A DNA stretch of 64,000 bases from Vibrio cincinnatiensis (lineage in GTDB: Bacteria; Pseudomonadota; Gammaproteobacteria; Enterobacterales; Vibrionaceae). The notes under the pieces are model-generated. The model did no database searches. It was not told where the DNA came from and saw only the letters and a list, made by a program, of their open reading frames with translations. Shown here in pieces: positions 19,524-28,638 of this stretch. The stretch lies in contig NZ_SGOM01000014.1 in NCBI RefSeq assembly GCF_022113815.1, positions 1 through 64,000 on the forward strand, written 5' to 3'. A program made the translations under genes and the position numbers. How positions within the stretch are numbered: the stretch's first letter is position 1; each line of letters begins with the position of its first letter.

Positions 19524-20096
19524 CTACCTTAACTGCTGATGTACATACTCACGGATAAACGGGATCACTTCTTGTTCAAACCAAGGGTTGTTTTTGAGCC
19601 AAAATTGGTTGCGTGGTGAGGGGTGAGGCAGCGGCAAATAGCATGGGGCCCAGCGTTGCCACTGTTTGACCGTTGCCGTTAAGGTTTTGGGTTTATCGGG
19701 CAAATAGGCGTTTTGTGCATACTGCCCAATCAGCAGTGTCATTCCCACATTGGGCAGTTGTGCTAATACTTTTTGATGCCATCGTGGCGCGCACTCTTTA
19801 CGTGGTGGTAAGTCACCGCTGCTTCCTTTCCCCGGATAACAGAGCCCCATTGGCATAATGGCGATTTGGTGTGGGTTATAAAACTGGGTTTTATCCAAAT
19901 CTAACCATTGACGTAAGCGATCACCGCTTGGGTCATTCCACGCAATAGAAGTCTGGTGAACTCGAAGCCCTGGGGCTTGGCCGATGATCAGGAGTTTGGC
20001 GTCTGAGTGGGCTTGAATAATGGGATTCGCCCCTAAAGGCAATTCGGGTTCACAGGCGGTGCAATGACGAATTTCTGTCAATAACGAGGCTAACAT
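19524..20096 (-). CDS. Uracil-DNA glycosylase superfamily protein
   Basis: A 190-residue protein of the UDG fold. It begins MLASLLTEIRHCTACEPELPLG, with a Cys pair typical of family 4/5-like members, then LIIGQAPGLRVHQTSIAWNDPSGDRLRQWL, which is the active-site motif region (GQAPG), and ends with LPHPSPRN, the HPSPRN leucine-loop motif. An ATG 36 bp upstream exists, but the chosen ATG has AAGGAAGTGAG directly before it and matches family starts. The role could be base-excision repair; members of this subgroup are mostly uncharacterised. It stands alone, divergent from yjaG. Confidence 0.75.
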   Translation of the reverse strand: MLASLLTEIRHCTACEPELPLGANPIIQAHSDAKLLIIGQAPGLRVHQTSIAWNDPSGDRLRQWLDLDKTQFYNPHQIAIMPMGLCYPGKGSSGDLPPRKECAPRWHQKVLAQLPNVGMTLLIGQYAQNAYLPDKPKTLTATVKQWQRWAPCYLPLPHPSPRNQFWLKNNPWFEQEVIPFIREYVHQQLR

Positions 20097-20223
20097 CTCA
20101 CTTCCTTTATCATAAAATTGGCCTTTGGCCATCGCTGTTGAACATTATCACTAAGCATCCTTTTCCCTCCACTCGTTATCCAGTACACTTTCGCTGTATT
20201 TTTCCTCAATCATCAGAGTGACT

Positions 20224-20814
20224 ATGTTACAGAACCCATTACAGCTTCGTCTGGAGAAGTTTGAACCTTGGCAACAGATTACCTTTATGGCATGCCTATG
20301 TGAACGTATGTTTCCCAATTACGCCTTGTTCTGCGAACAGACGGAGTTTGCCCAAGCGCGTGGTTATCGGGATATTTTAGATAGTGTCTGGGAGTTACTG
20401 ACGGTTAAAAATGCGAAGATCAACTTCGAACGTCAGTTAGAAAAGTTAGAAGACTTAATTCCAACCACGGATGAGTTTGAGCTTTATTTGGTGTATCCCG
20501 CTATTGATGCTTGTGAGGCATTGTCTACCTTATTACATGGTTTGTTGGATCGCGATGATCTGTACGAATCAATGCAAAAAATCAGTCAGATTTCAGTGCG
20601 AACGGTGGCGCAGTTGGAAGAAGCTCAAACCGGTGATGTGATTACCAATGATAATCAGAAAGAGAATGAAGCGGTATGTGCGGAGTGGGATGTGCAATGG
20701 GCGATTTTCCGACCATTACGTGAAGCGACAGAACGTGATATTGATTTAATTAAAGATTTACGCCAAGAATTGCGTGACGAGTGCATGAGTAATATTGGTT
20801 TAACCCTAGATTAA
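20224..20814 (+). CDS. yjaG: YjaG family protein (DUF416)
   Basis: A 196-residue protein, the same length as E. coli YjaG, with MLQNPLQLRLEKFEPWQQITFMACLCERM, YPAIDACEAL, and WDVQWAIFR in the expected order. A GTG six bases earlier is possible, but the ATG gives the conserved MLQNP start. In enterics yjaG sits directly before hupA; here a YbdG-type channel, an IS remnant and a CNNM gene intervene. The molecular function is unknown. It is 16 bp from the next gene, so the two are probably cotranscribed. Confidence 0.85.
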   Translation: MLQNPLQLRLEKFEPWQQITFMACLCERMFPNYALFCEQTEFAQARGYRDILDSVWELLTVKNAKINFERQLEKLEDLIPTTDEFELYLVYPAIDACEALSTLLHGLLDRDDLYESMQKISQISVRTVAQLEEAQTGDVITNDNQKENEAVCAEWDVQWAIFRPLREATERDIDLIKDLRQELRDECMSNIGLTLD

Positions 20815-20830
20815 GAAAAAGGAGTAAAGC

Positions 20831-22072
20831 ATGCTGGAATCCATGGCTCAGTGGTTGAGTCAGTATGATATTGAAATATCCCAAGTGATTCATGTTGCTG
20901 AAGCGCTGGGCTTAATCATGCTGATTGCCATTGCTATCCATGTCCTGTTACATCGGGGAGTGGTTGCTTGGTTAAAAAGGCATGCTGAGCAATCTCACGC
21001 GTCTTGGCGTCATGTGCTCTTTGCTGGCAACTTGTTTAGCCGTATTGCATTGTTGATACAGGGCATCGTGATCGGCATTCAAGCCAAATGGTGGCTTTCT
21101 CCTGACAGTGCTATTCGGGAGGGAATCTTAACGTTTGTGGCGCTATGGATAGTGGTTTATGCCTTGCTAACCTTATATTCGCTATTGAATGTTTTGGAAA
21201 TGTTGCTTGCTCGGACTCCCGTTGGGCGAAATATGCCCCTAAAAGGCATTGCCCAAAGTCTCAAAATTATCTTATTTATTATTGCGGCTCTGCTTGTCAC
21301 CTCTGTTTTAATTGGGAAATCGCCATTGATTCTGCTCAGTGGTGTTGGTGCGATGACCGCAGTGATCATGTTGGTATTTAAAGACCCCATTTTGGGCTTA
21401 GTGGCTGGTGTTCAGCTCTCAGCGAATAAAATGCTCAGTGTGGGGGATTGGCTAGAAATGCCTAAATATGGTGCTGACGGTGATGTTATTGATATCAGCT
21501 TAACCACCGTTAAAGTTCAAAATTGGGACAAAACCATCACCACGATTCCCACGTATGCACTGATTTCCGATTCTTTTAAAAACTGGAAAGGCATGCGGGA
21601 ATCTGGGGGGCGGCGGATTAAACGCAGCGTACTGATTGATGCATCCAGCGTTCATTTTTTATCTGAGCGCGAAATCGAGTGTTTAACCCATGCTCAGTTA
21701 CTTGAACCTTATATAAAACAGAAGGTTGAGGAAATTACGGCTTATAATCGAGCCCACAACGTGGATGAGAGTTACCTGATCAATGGTCGCCGCCTGACGA
21801 ACTTAGGCAGTTTTCGAGCATATTTAGAGCGTTATCTACGAGCTCATCCTGATGTTCATCAACAGATGACGTTGATGGTGCGACAGCTGGCCCCTACCCA
21901 TGAAGGGATTGCTTTAGAGCTATATTGTTTTACTGCTACCACAGTTTGGGTGGAATACGAGCGTATTCAGTCTGATATTTTTGACCATCTTTATGCGGTG
22001 TTGCCAGAGTTTGGTTTACGGGTCTCTCAAGCTCCTACTGGCAGTGATATCCGTCAGTGGCAGAAGCATTGA
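20831..22072 (+). CDS. ybdG: Mechanosensitive channel of the YbdG (MscM) type
   Basis: An inner-membrane MscS-family channel of 413 residues, the length of E. coli YbdG (415). Five hydrophobic segments fill residues 15-190. The pore-proximal stretch LLSGVGAMTAVIMLVFKDPILGLVAGVQLSANKML (about 171-205) and the beta domain GDWLEMPKYGADGDVIDISLTTVKVQNWDKTITTIPTY follow the YbdG pattern almost word for word, and the C-terminus holds MTLMVRQLAP and VWVEYERIQSDIFDH. An AAGGAG site lies 7-8 bases before the ATG. The family acts in mild osmotic downshift. The IS4 remnant begins 53 bp after the stop. Confidence 0.85.
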   Translation: MLESMAQWLSQYDIEISQVIHVAEALGLIMLIAIAIHVLLHRGVVAWLKRHAEQSHASWRHVLFAGNLFSRIALLIQGIVIGIQAKWWLSPDSAIREGILTFVALWIVVYALLTLYSLLNVLEMLLARTPVGRNMPLKGIAQSLKIILFIIAALLVTSVLIGKSPLILLSGVGAMTAVIMLVFKDPILGLVAGVQLSANKMLSVGDWLEMPKYGADGDVIDISLTTVKVQNWDKTITTIPTYALISDSFKNWKGMRESGGRRIKRSVLIDASSVHFLSEREIECLTHAQLLEPYIKQKVEEITAYNRAHNVDESYLINGRRLTNLGSFRAYLERYLRAHPDVHQQMTLMVRQLAPTHEGIALELYCFTATTVWVEYERIQSDIFDHLYAVLPEFGLRVSQAPTGSDIRQWQKH

Positions 22073-22124
22073 TATTCAAAGAAAAGCGTTTTCGATATCG
22101 ATTTTTTCAGCCTGAAGAGCATCA

Positions 22125-22710
22125 TCCCCGCGTAGGCGCAATGCTGATCGTTTAAGGAGAATGAATAACTTGAACGATCCTTAAATTCAAGCAAACTACA
22201 GGCTTGACTGAAAGGAGCCCGTATGTTTGCTGCTGAATTAGAAGACTTTTCTTCAAGCTACCCACTGCAGAGCGATTACTTACATGTCTTGAATGCTCAC
22301 CTGCTTATTGAGTGGGTAAACAACGCATTGAGTATGACATCCCATGCGACGGTCCGACGTTGAAAAATTCAGCCACAAGATGTTCTCAGACTCGTGATTG
22401 GCATGTCTTTGCTGAGACAGGAATCTATCTAGCGGCTAAGGAAGCGAAAGTCAGCCCCCTGAGAATTAGCTTTAAACTCGGTTTTAAGGTGGTTTTGTAT
22501 GACTATACAGCGATATGTCAGACGAGCAACTTACAGTCGATACCAGCACGACTCAAAGATTTAACTGATGACCTGAAAGATTTAATTCTCCCCAAACCAG
22601 ACCGCCCAAATTATGAACGGCCGGTCAAGATAAGGCCCAATAAATATCCTTTAAAGAGTAGCCGAAAGAAGAAGTATTCTTAATCGAACAGCATTGCGCG
22701 TAGGCGGGGA
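22125..22710 (+). mobile_element. IS4-family element remnant with intact terminal inverted repeats
   Basis: The 30-bp ends (22125-22154 and 22681-22710) are inverted repeats matching at 26 of 30 positions (TCCCCGCGTAGGCGCAATGC against TCCCCGCCTACGCGCAATGC). Between them lie the two ends of an IS4-type transposase with the middle deleted. At 586 bp it is MITE-like: it could be moved in trans by a full copy. I see no exact target duplication in the flanks. Confidence 0.75.
22223..22683 (+). pseudogene. IS4-family transposase, internally deleted and frameshifted
   Basis: From ATG 22223 the frame reads MFAAELEDFSSSYPLQSDY, then LIEWVNNALSMTSHATVRR, a TGA, and QPQDVLRLVIGMSLLRQESI, which is the N-terminus of IS4-type transposases (W...AL...THATVRRR...VIGM.L.R...I). 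After a junction near 22430 the frame becomes the C-terminus: EAKVSPLRISFKLGF, then IPARLKDLTDDLKDLILPKP and RPVKIRPNKYPLKSSRKKK. The catalytic DDE core (about 300 residues) is missing. An open frame starting at 22312 spans the fusion but is partly out of frame for the family, so it is not a real gene. Confidence 0.75.
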
Positions 22711-22737
22711 GCTCATATTATTTAGGGGAGAATACGT

Positions 22738-23802
22738 TTATTGTGGTTCTTCTTCATCTCGGCTTTCAATCACACCATGCTCTTTTTTCCATAACTCCCA
22801 ACGTTCGGTAGCAAGTTGCTGCATGTCCGTAATTTTATCCGCCTCATCAATAATTTCTTCGCCCAATAAATGCTCAAAAATATCTTCCAAGGTGAGCAAG
22901 CCTTGTACCGTGCCGTATTCATCCACGACCAAAGCCAATTGCAAGCGCATTTTCATCATTTGATCAAAGGCGACCGGTAAAGTTTGTGTATTAAGCAAAA
23001 CATGAATAGGACGCATGATGGCCCCAAGCTGCTTATTGCCCAGCCCATTTTGATGCAACTTAAATAGCTCTAGCCGATGGACAAAACCGAGAATGTTATC
23101 GGTCTCTTCACTGTAGACCAACGGCCTTGAAAATGGGGTGTCTTGGTGCGTTTGAAGAAATTGATTCACCGACATTTCTGCAGGCACACGAAACAGTACC
23201 GGGCGAGGCGTCATCACCTGAGTTACCGGTACGGCACGAATATTGAGTAGGTTATTGAGAATTTTAGACTCGCCAGCATCAAACTCATCACTGTCACTGG
23301 CCATTAATGCCATGGCTGAGAGTTCATCACGCAACCTTGGGGTATCGTTTCCTCTTGCTAACCGTTTGGTGATTTGTTGAGAGAACCAAATAAAAGGCGT
23401 TAGCCACCAGATCATCACCCGCAAAACGTTGGCACTGAGGGGGGCTAATTGACGCCAATAGGTTGCCCCGATCGTTTTCGGAATGATTTCTGAAAAGACC
23501 AAAATAGCGAGCGTTAATAGTGCAGAGAACAGCCCCAACCATTGGTTGCCAAATACCAGTGTCGCTTGTGCGCCAGCGACAGCGGCCCCAACTGTATGGG
23601 CGATGGTATTTAACGTTAAAATAGAGGCCAGCGGGCGATCAATATCCGCTTTCATATCAATCAGTTTTTGAGCCGCAGGGTGGGCATGTTGCCGCAATTG
23701 GGCAATGTAACTGGGTGTCACGCTCAGTAATACCGCTTCAAGAACGGAACAGATAAATGACACACCAATAGCAATAGTGATGTATAGCGTAAGCAGTAGC
23801 AT
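22738..23802 (-). CDS. CNNM-domain/CBS protein (CorB/YfjD-like, DUF21)
   Basis: An inner-membrane protein with an N-terminal CNNM (DUF21) domain of three to four helices (residues 1-170, including FSEIIPKTIGATYW, the EIIPKT signature), then a CBS pair (about 200-330: VMTPRPVLFRVPA and VDEYGTVQGLLTLEDIFEHLLGEEI). It lacks the C-terminal CorC_HlyC domain of longer relatives. The family is linked to magnesium or other cation export. The ATG at 23802 has AAGG five bases before it; a TTG at 23823 is less likely. It ends next to the IS4 remnant and is divergent from hupA. Confidence 0.8.
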   Translation of the reverse strand: MLLLTLYITIAIGVSFICSVLEAVLLSVTPSYIAQLRQHAHPAAQKLIDMKADIDRPLASILTLNTIAHTVGAAVAGAQATLVFGNQWLGLFSALLTLAILVFSEIIPKTIGATYWRQLAPLSANVLRVMIWWLTPFIWFSQQITKRLARGNDTPRLRDELSAMALMASDSDEFDAGESKILNNLLNIRAVPVTQVMTPRPVLFRVPAEMSVNQFLQTHQDTPFSRPLVYSEETDNILGFVHRLELFKLHQNGLGNKQLGAIMRPIHVLLNTQTLPVAFDQMMKMRLQLALVVDEYGTVQGLLTLEDIFEHLLGEEIIDEADKITDMQQLATERWELWKKEHGVIESRDEEEPQ

Positions 23803-24215
23803 AAAGTCCTTAGCATTAAGCAAGTCACGATCAAAAAATGGAGGGGTTAAGAAGCCTATCGCGGACCTGATTAATGTCCTGTGTTTTTATCTTTATTTTC
23901 CCCCCATAGCAAGAAAAATAACTGGGTGAAACTTGGAATTGGTGAGTGTGTAAAATTGTCATTATTCTCATTTTTATGATGTTTTTTTGAATATCGTCCT
24001 TCAATTTATTTGCGTGTTTGGCTTATAGATAAAGGCGTAAAACCATAAAAATAAGGCTGGTGAGCATACTGAAGCCCGGTAAATTGTGAGTTAAGACTCA
24101 TATTATGGTTAAAAGTACGTCAGAGAAGCAGAAGTTACGCGACAAACCTTTGCCAGACAGGGGCTTTATGTTTTAGAGTGGGCTGAATTTGATAACCTAT
24201 AAGAAGGGAAACCTA
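23803..24215. other. 413-bp divergent intergenic region upstream of hupA
   Basis: No gene is seen. It should contain the promoter of the CNNM gene (minus) and that of hupA (plus). It is AT-rich with several A/T tracts. I cannot assign a promoter with confidence. Confidence 0.4.
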
Positions 24216-24488
24216 ATGAACAAGACCCAATTAATCGACTTTATCGCAGAGAAAGCAGACCTTTCTAAAGCACAGGCTAAGGCTGCTCTTGAAGCTACTC
24301 TTGGTGCGGTTGAAGGCGCACTCAAAGAGGGAGACCAGGTTCAACTAATTGGTTTTGGTACATTCAAAGTAAATCATCGTGCGGCTCGTACTGGTCGTAA
24401 CCCTAAAACGGGCGATGAAATCCAAATCGCAGCTGCAAACGTTCCTGCATTTGTTGCTGGTAAAGCACTGAAAGATTCAGTGAAGTAA
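24216..24488 (+). CDS. hupA: DNA-binding protein HU-alpha
   Basis: A 90-residue nucleoid protein, exactly HU length, which bends and wraps DNA. The ATG gives [22 protein letters not shown] and is preceded by AAGGGAAACCTA; an upstream in-frame TTG is not needed. The beta-arm motif [21 protein letters not shown] carries the intercalating Pro region, followed by [16 protein letters not shown] strong terminator follows directly. Confidence 0.97.
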   Translation: MNKTQLIDFIAEKADLSKAQAKAALEATLGAVEGALKEGDQVQLIGFGTFKVNHRAARTGRNPKTGDEIQIAAANVPAFVAGKALKDSVK

Positions 24489-24496
24489 TTTATACT

Positions 24497-24527
24497 ACGC
24501 CGAGATATTCTGTCTCGGCGTCTTTTT
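24497..24527 (+). terminator. hupA terminator
   Basis: ACGCCGAGA pairs with TCTCGGCGT around TATTCTG, followed by CTTTTTT. The start codon of the next gene lies at the end of the T-run. Confidence 0.9.
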
Positions 24528-24528
24528 T

Positions 24529-25221
24529 ATGAATAAGTGGCTTCTTCTATTGTGTACAACTGGCTTATTAGCGGGTTGTTCTTCTTCTCTCCCTCATCCT
24601 AATCTTGAATTTCTAAATGATTACTCTGGCGGTCAAAGCACAGGGGATGTCACTCGTCTCTATTGGTATACCGAATATCAAAATCGTCCTGTAAAAGGTT
24701 CCGAGTATGTTCTGCAAGGAGAGCATGGTCATTATCAGACCAGTTATCGCTGGGAGGAGGGACAGGTACGGGAAGTGGTCCGTGAGGGAATGCAGTTAAA
24801 AGGCAACGCTTTGGTGCCTTACCGTGTGCAATTACGCTTTAACCCACAGGGGGAAGCGGTTTATCAACAGTTTCGAGTGGAAGGAAAAGTACTGCCACTC
24901 AACCAACAGCAACGGGAAGAGTATCTGGATCAGGCCCAGAGTTTGTCTGTACTCAGTAAAACGCAAGCAAGCCAAGATGTCATGCTGTATCAAGGGGTTT
25001 GGGATGGTCAAGTTTTTACCAGTTGTGCTCAAGAATCGTTTTCTCAAGTTTCCTTTGCCTCTTCGGTCCCCGATGTTATCACGCAGCGGTTAGCGACGGA
25101 TCATTACCTTGTGGTATTGGCTAAAAAGAGTAAAGCTCGGTTGGATGTTCAGCAAGTACTGGTGATCGCAGAGAGTGGGCATGCCTGTATTGAACGGCCT
25201 GCGTTGATTGAAGCGGAGTGA
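24529..25221 (+). CDS. yjaH: DUF1481 lipoprotein (YjaH family)
   Basis: A 230-residue predicted lipoprotein: MNKWLLLLCTTGLLAGCSSS with Cys17 in LAGC. The remaining protein is soluble, with YWYTEYQNRPVKGSEYVLQGEHGHYQTSYRW near 44-74. It follows hupA as yjaH does in E. coli; its function is unknown. The ATG emerges right from the T-run of the hupA terminator and has no visible ribosome site, so expression must come from read-through with poor initiation, or start at a position I do not see. It converges on purD across a bidirectional terminator. Confidence 0.8.
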   Translation: MNKWLLLLCTTGLLAGCSSSLPHPNLEFLNDYSGGQSTGDVTRLYWYTEYQNRPVKGSEYVLQGEHGHYQTSYRWEEGQVREVVREGMQLKGNALVPYRVQLRFNPQGEAVYQQFRVEGKVLPLNQQQREEYLDQAQSLSVLSKTQASQDVMLYQGVWDGQVFTSCAQESFSQVSFASSVPDVITQRLATDHYLVVLAKKSKARLDVQQVLVIAESGHACIERPALIEAE

Positions 25222-25254
25222 GCTTTGGCTTCACAGAGATAGGGATATAAAATG

Positions 25255-25280
25255 AAAAAAGCTGGTTTCCCAGCTTTTTT
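25255..25280. terminator. Bidirectional terminator between yjaH and purD
   Basis: AAAAAAGCTGG and CCAGCTTTTTT flank TTTC, giving a T-run on both strands between convergent genes. Confidence 0.9.
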
Positions 25281-25301
25281 CTTTGAGGTTAATCGTGATG
25301 C

Positions 25302-26594
25302 TTATTTTTCTGCTTGTTCACGGGCAATAGCGCGATAGCCGATATCGTTACGATAAAACATATCTTGCCAATGAATTTGTTTGGCTAACTGATAAGCTCG
25401 TTGCTGGGCTTGAGAGACACTCTCTCCTAGCGCTGTTGCACACAAAACACGCCCACCACTGGTGACTACTTCACCTTGTTGTTCCATTGTTCCCGCATGA
25501 AAGACTTTTTGATCTTCCGCTTCCGTGGTTGGTAAACCATGGATTACATCACCTTTGCGGTACTTATCTGGGTATCCGCCAGCGGCTAACACAATGCCGA
25601 TAGAGGCGCGAGGATCCCAATGGGATTCCACTTGGTCCAGTTTGCCATCCAGTGCGGCTAAGCATAATTCAACCAGATCTGACTGCATACGCATCATGAT
25701 GGGTTGTGTTTCTGGATCGCCAAATCGGCAGTTGTATTCAATCACTTTTGGTGTACCTGAACGATCAATCATGAGGCCGGCATACAAAAAGCCGGTATAA
25801 GGATGACCTTCTTCTGCCATACCGCGTACCGTTGGATAAATGACTTCCTGCATGACTCGATCATGAATCTCTTGAGTGACGACAGGAGCGGGTGAGTAAG
25901 CACCCATTCCACCCGTATTTGGTCCCGTGTCTTTGTCGCCGACGCGCTTATGATCTTGGCTGGTTGCCATGGGGAGTACGTGCTCACCATCAACCATGAC
26001 AATGAAGCTGGCTTCTTCACCATCCAAAAACTCTTCAATCACGACTCGACTACCTGCATCACCAAAGGCGTTACCTGCCAGCATGTCTTTGATGGCGTCT
26101 TCCGCTTCTGACAGCGTCATTGCCACAATAACGCCTTTCCCTGCGGCAAGACCATCGGCTTTCACCACAATCGGTGCCCCTTGCGCTCGGACATAAGCTA
26201 AAGCAGGTTCAATTTCGGTGAAATTAGCATAAGCGGCCGTTGGGATATTATGACGCGCTAAGAAATCTTTGGTGAAGGCTTTTGAACCTTCGAGCTGAGC
26301 GGCTGCCTGAGTTGGACCAAAAATCGGTAAATCAGCGGCACGAAACGCATCAACCACACCGAGCACTAGGGGAACTTCTGGCCCAACGATGGTTAGTTCA
26401 ATAGTGTTCTGCTTGGCAAATTCAACTAAGCCGTCAATATCTTCCACTTGGATATTCACGTTCTTAAGTTTTGCTTCTAATGCCGTTCCTGCATTACCCG
26501 GAGCCACGAATACGGTGTCGACTTGAGGGTTTTGTGCCACTTTCCAGCCCAGTGCATGTTCACGACCGCCAGACCCAATGATTAATACTTGCAT
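25302..26594 (-). CDS. purD: Phosphoribosylamine-glycine ligase (GAR synthetase)
   Basis: ATP-dependent joining of glycine to phosphoribosylamine, the second step of purine synthesis. At 430 residues it is full length. It begins MQVLIIGSGGREHALGWK and contains GPEVPLVLG, the ATP-grasp loop ADGLAAGKGVIVA near 147-159, GEEASFIVMVDG, and FNCRFGDPETQ as YNCRFGDPETQPIM, the metal-binding signature. It lies 148 bp downstream of purH on the same strand, an arrangement like enteric purHD. The gap contains a large dyad. Confidence 0.96.
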   Translation of the reverse strand: MQVLIIGSGGREHALGWKVAQNPQVDTVFVAPGNAGTALEAKLKNVNIQVEDIDGLVEFAKQNTIELTIVGPEVPLVLGVVDAFRAADLPIFGPTQAAAQLEGSKAFTKDFLARHNIPTAAYANFTEIEPALAYVRAQGAPIVVKADGLAAGKGVIVAMTLSEAEDAIKDMLAGNAFGDAGSRVVIEEFLDGEEASFIVMVDGEHVLPMATSQDHKRVGDKDTGPNTGGMGAYSPAPVVTQEIHDRVMQEVIYPTVRGMAEEGHPYTGFLYAGLMIDRSGTPKVIEYNCRFGDPETQPIMMRMQSDLVELCLAALDGKLDQVESHWDPRASIGIVLAAGGYPDKYRKGDVIHGLPTTEAEDQKVFHAGTMEQQGEVVTSGGRVLCATALGESVSQAQQRAYQLAKQIHWQDMFYRNDIGYRAIAREQAEK

Positions 26595-26612
26595 GGTTTA
26601 ATCCTTATTGTC

Positions 26613-26647
26613 AGATCCTAGGGTGTTGAGCTATGCACCTAGGATCT
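26613..26647 (-). repeat. Large inverted repeat between purH and purD
   Basis: AGATCCTAGGGTG and CACCTAGGATCT form a 12-bp stem (one bulged G) around TTGAGCTATG. No T-run follows on the minus strand, so it may be an RNA processing or stabilising hairpin rather than a terminator. Confidence 0.6.
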
Positions 26648-26742
26648 TCGTTGTTTGTATGAGGCTTTAAAAATCTCTCCAATGAAGAGGAGTAGTTTGG
26701 TTTCTACCGCTACTTATTTGGATGGATGGTCAACCCATGATA

Positions 26743-28335
26743 TTAATGACGGAAATGGCGCATCCCCGTAAAGATCATTGCCATGCCGTGTTCATCCGCA
26801 GCGGCGATGACTTCCTCATCACGCATAGAGCCCCCAGGCTGAATGACGCATTTAATCCCCGCTTGGGCCGCGGCATCAATACCATCACGGAAAGGGAAGA
26901 AAGCATCCGAAGCCATCACACACCCTTCCACTTGTAAGCCTTCATCGGCCGCTTTAATTCCCGCAATTTTTGCTGAGTAAACACGGCTCATCTGCCCTGC
27001 ACCCACGCCAATCGTCATATCACCTTTGGCATAAACAATCGCATTGGATTTTACATATTTAGCCACTTTCCAGCAGAACAATGCATCTTTGAGTTCTTCT
27101 TCCGTTGGTTGACGCTTGGAAACCACTTTAAGGTCATCGGCTGATACCATACCGTGATCGCGTTCTTGCACCAGTAATCCGCCATTGACGCGTTTCATAT
27201 CAAAACCAGTGGTTTTGCTTGACCATTCACCACATTCCAATAGACGAACATTTTTCTTCGCTGCAACCACTTCGATAGCTTGCGCTGAGACTTTCGGTGC
27301 AATGATGACTTCCACAAACTGACGTTCAACAATGGCGCTTGCCGTGGCTGCGTCAAGTTCTTGGTTGAAAGCGATGATGCCGCCAAAGGCCGAGGTTGGG
27401 TCGGTTTGGTAAGCGCGGTTATAGGCTTCAAGAATATCGCTACCCAGTGCCACACCACATGGGTTGGCATGTTTGACAATCACACAAGCGGGCTCAGCAA
27501 ACTCTTTGACACACTCAAGTGCAGCATCGGTATCGGCAATGTTGTTGTAAGAAAGAGCTTTACCTTGGATTTGGCGAGCGGTTGCCACAGACGCTTCTTG
27601 AGGGGTTTCTTCTACGTAGAAAGCCGCAGATTGGTGGCTATTTTCACCGTAACGCATATCTTGCTTTTTGATAAATTGTTGGTTGAAAGTGCGGGGGAAG
27701 GTGGATTCTTCATCCCCTTCTGTATTGTCACCATAAGACGGAACCATAGTGCCGAAGTAGTTGGCAATCATACCGTCATAGGCGGCGGTATGTTCAAATG
27801 CGGCAATGGCTAAATCAAAACGAGTTTCCAGTGTGAGTGAGCGCTCATTCGCATCCATTTCAGCAATCACTCGTGAATAGTCTTTAGCATTCACCACAAT
27901 GGTCACATCTTTGTGGTTTTTCGCGGCTGAACGCACCATGGTTGGTCCGCCAATGTCGATATTTTCTACGGCATCCGCCAAAGTACAATCGGTTTTTGCT
28001 ACGGTTTGAGCAAAAGGATAAAGGTTAACCACCACCATATCGATAGGCTGGATGCCGTGTTCCGCCATGATCGCATCATCTTGACCACGACGACCTAACA
28101 CGCCACCGTGAACTTTAGGGTGAAGGGTTTTCACTCGCCCATCCATCATCTCTGGGAAACCGGTGTAGTCAGAGACTTCAGTAACGGCTAAGCCTTGTTC
28201 TGCTAGCAGACGAGCGGTACCGCCAGTGGAGAGAATATCGACACCTCGTTCCGCGAGTGCTTGAGCAAACTCAACAATACCAGTTTTATCGGATACGCTG
28301 ATCAGAGCGCGACGAATAGGGCGAGCGTTGTTCAT
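26743..28335 (-). CDS. purH: Bifunctional AICAR transformylase / IMP cyclohydrolase
   Basis: Catalyses the last two steps of IMP synthesis in the cytoplasm. The 530 residues match the family. The N-terminal MGS-like cyclohydrolase domain ([50 protein letters not shown]) is followed by the transformylase domain, with [26 protein letters not shown] containing the catalytic Lys-His pair, and [11 protein letters not shown]. The ATG chosen has AGGAAA upstream; an in-frame start at 28386 would add 17 atypical residues. A PurR-like operator lies about 180 bp upstream. Confidence 0.96.
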   Translation of the reverse strand: MNNARPIRRALISVSDKTGIVEFAQALAERGVDILSTGGTARLLAEQGLAVTEVSDYTGFPEMMDGRVKTLHPKVHGGVLGRRGQDDAIMAEHGIQPIDMVVVNLYPFAQTVAKTDCTLADAVENIDIGGPTMVRSAAKNHKDVTIVVNAKDYSRVIAEMDANERSLTLETRFDLAIAAFEHTAAYDGMIANYFGTMVPSYGDNTEGDEESTFPRTFNQQFIKKQDMRYGENSHQSAAFYVEETPQEASVATARQIQGKALSYNNIADTDAALECVKEFAEPACVIVKHANPCGVALGSDILEAYNRAYQTDPTSAFGGIIAFNQELDAATASAIVERQFVEVIIAPKVSAQAIEVVAAKKNVRLLECGEWSSKTTGFDMKRVNGGLLVQERDHGMVSADDLKVVSKRQPTEEELKDALFCWKVAKYVKSNAIVYAKGDMTIGVGAGQMSRVYSAKIAGIKAADEGLQVEGCVMASDAFFPFRDGIDAAAQAGIKCVIQPGGSMRDEEVIAAADEHGMAMIFTGMRHFRH

Positions 28336-28514
28336 GCTTCCATTTTCCTTCAATTTGTACGACGTTAAATCGTGGACTATCACCAAAGAGCTTTACCACA
28401 ACGGAATATGGAATAAGGTTATGTGTTAAAATTGTCACATTTCCCGTTGGGGTAAAGGTCTTTTCTCGGTGATTAAGATGACGCGTATTCTAGCCAAATT
28501 ATCGCTAAAGATCT

Positions 28515-28530
28515 CGCGCAATCGTTTGGC
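28515..28530. promoter_or_regulatory. Predicted PurR operator for purH-purD
   Basis: CGCGCAATCGTTTGGC resembles the PurR box ACGCAAACGTTTGCGT (core CGCAA-CGTTT with one changed central base). It lies in the purH-zntR divergent region, as expected for purine control of purHD. The 303-bp region holds no gene. Confidence 0.6.
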
Positions 28531-28638
28531 ATGGGAAAAATAATCGTTAAAAAAGGCTTTTTCAAGTAAAAAAAGCACGGTGGAGTCTTTTTCGTTAATG
28601 CATTTTTGATGAGCCTAAAGAGAGAAAAGGAGAGTGAG

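Noticed and set aside
22312..22683. 123-codon open frame as a separate gene
   Set aside because: It is partly out of frame with the transposase pattern and results from the internal deletion of the IS4-type element.
27361..27813. 150-codon plus-strand frame inside purH
   Set aside because: Antisense shadow of a highly conserved enzyme; no family features.
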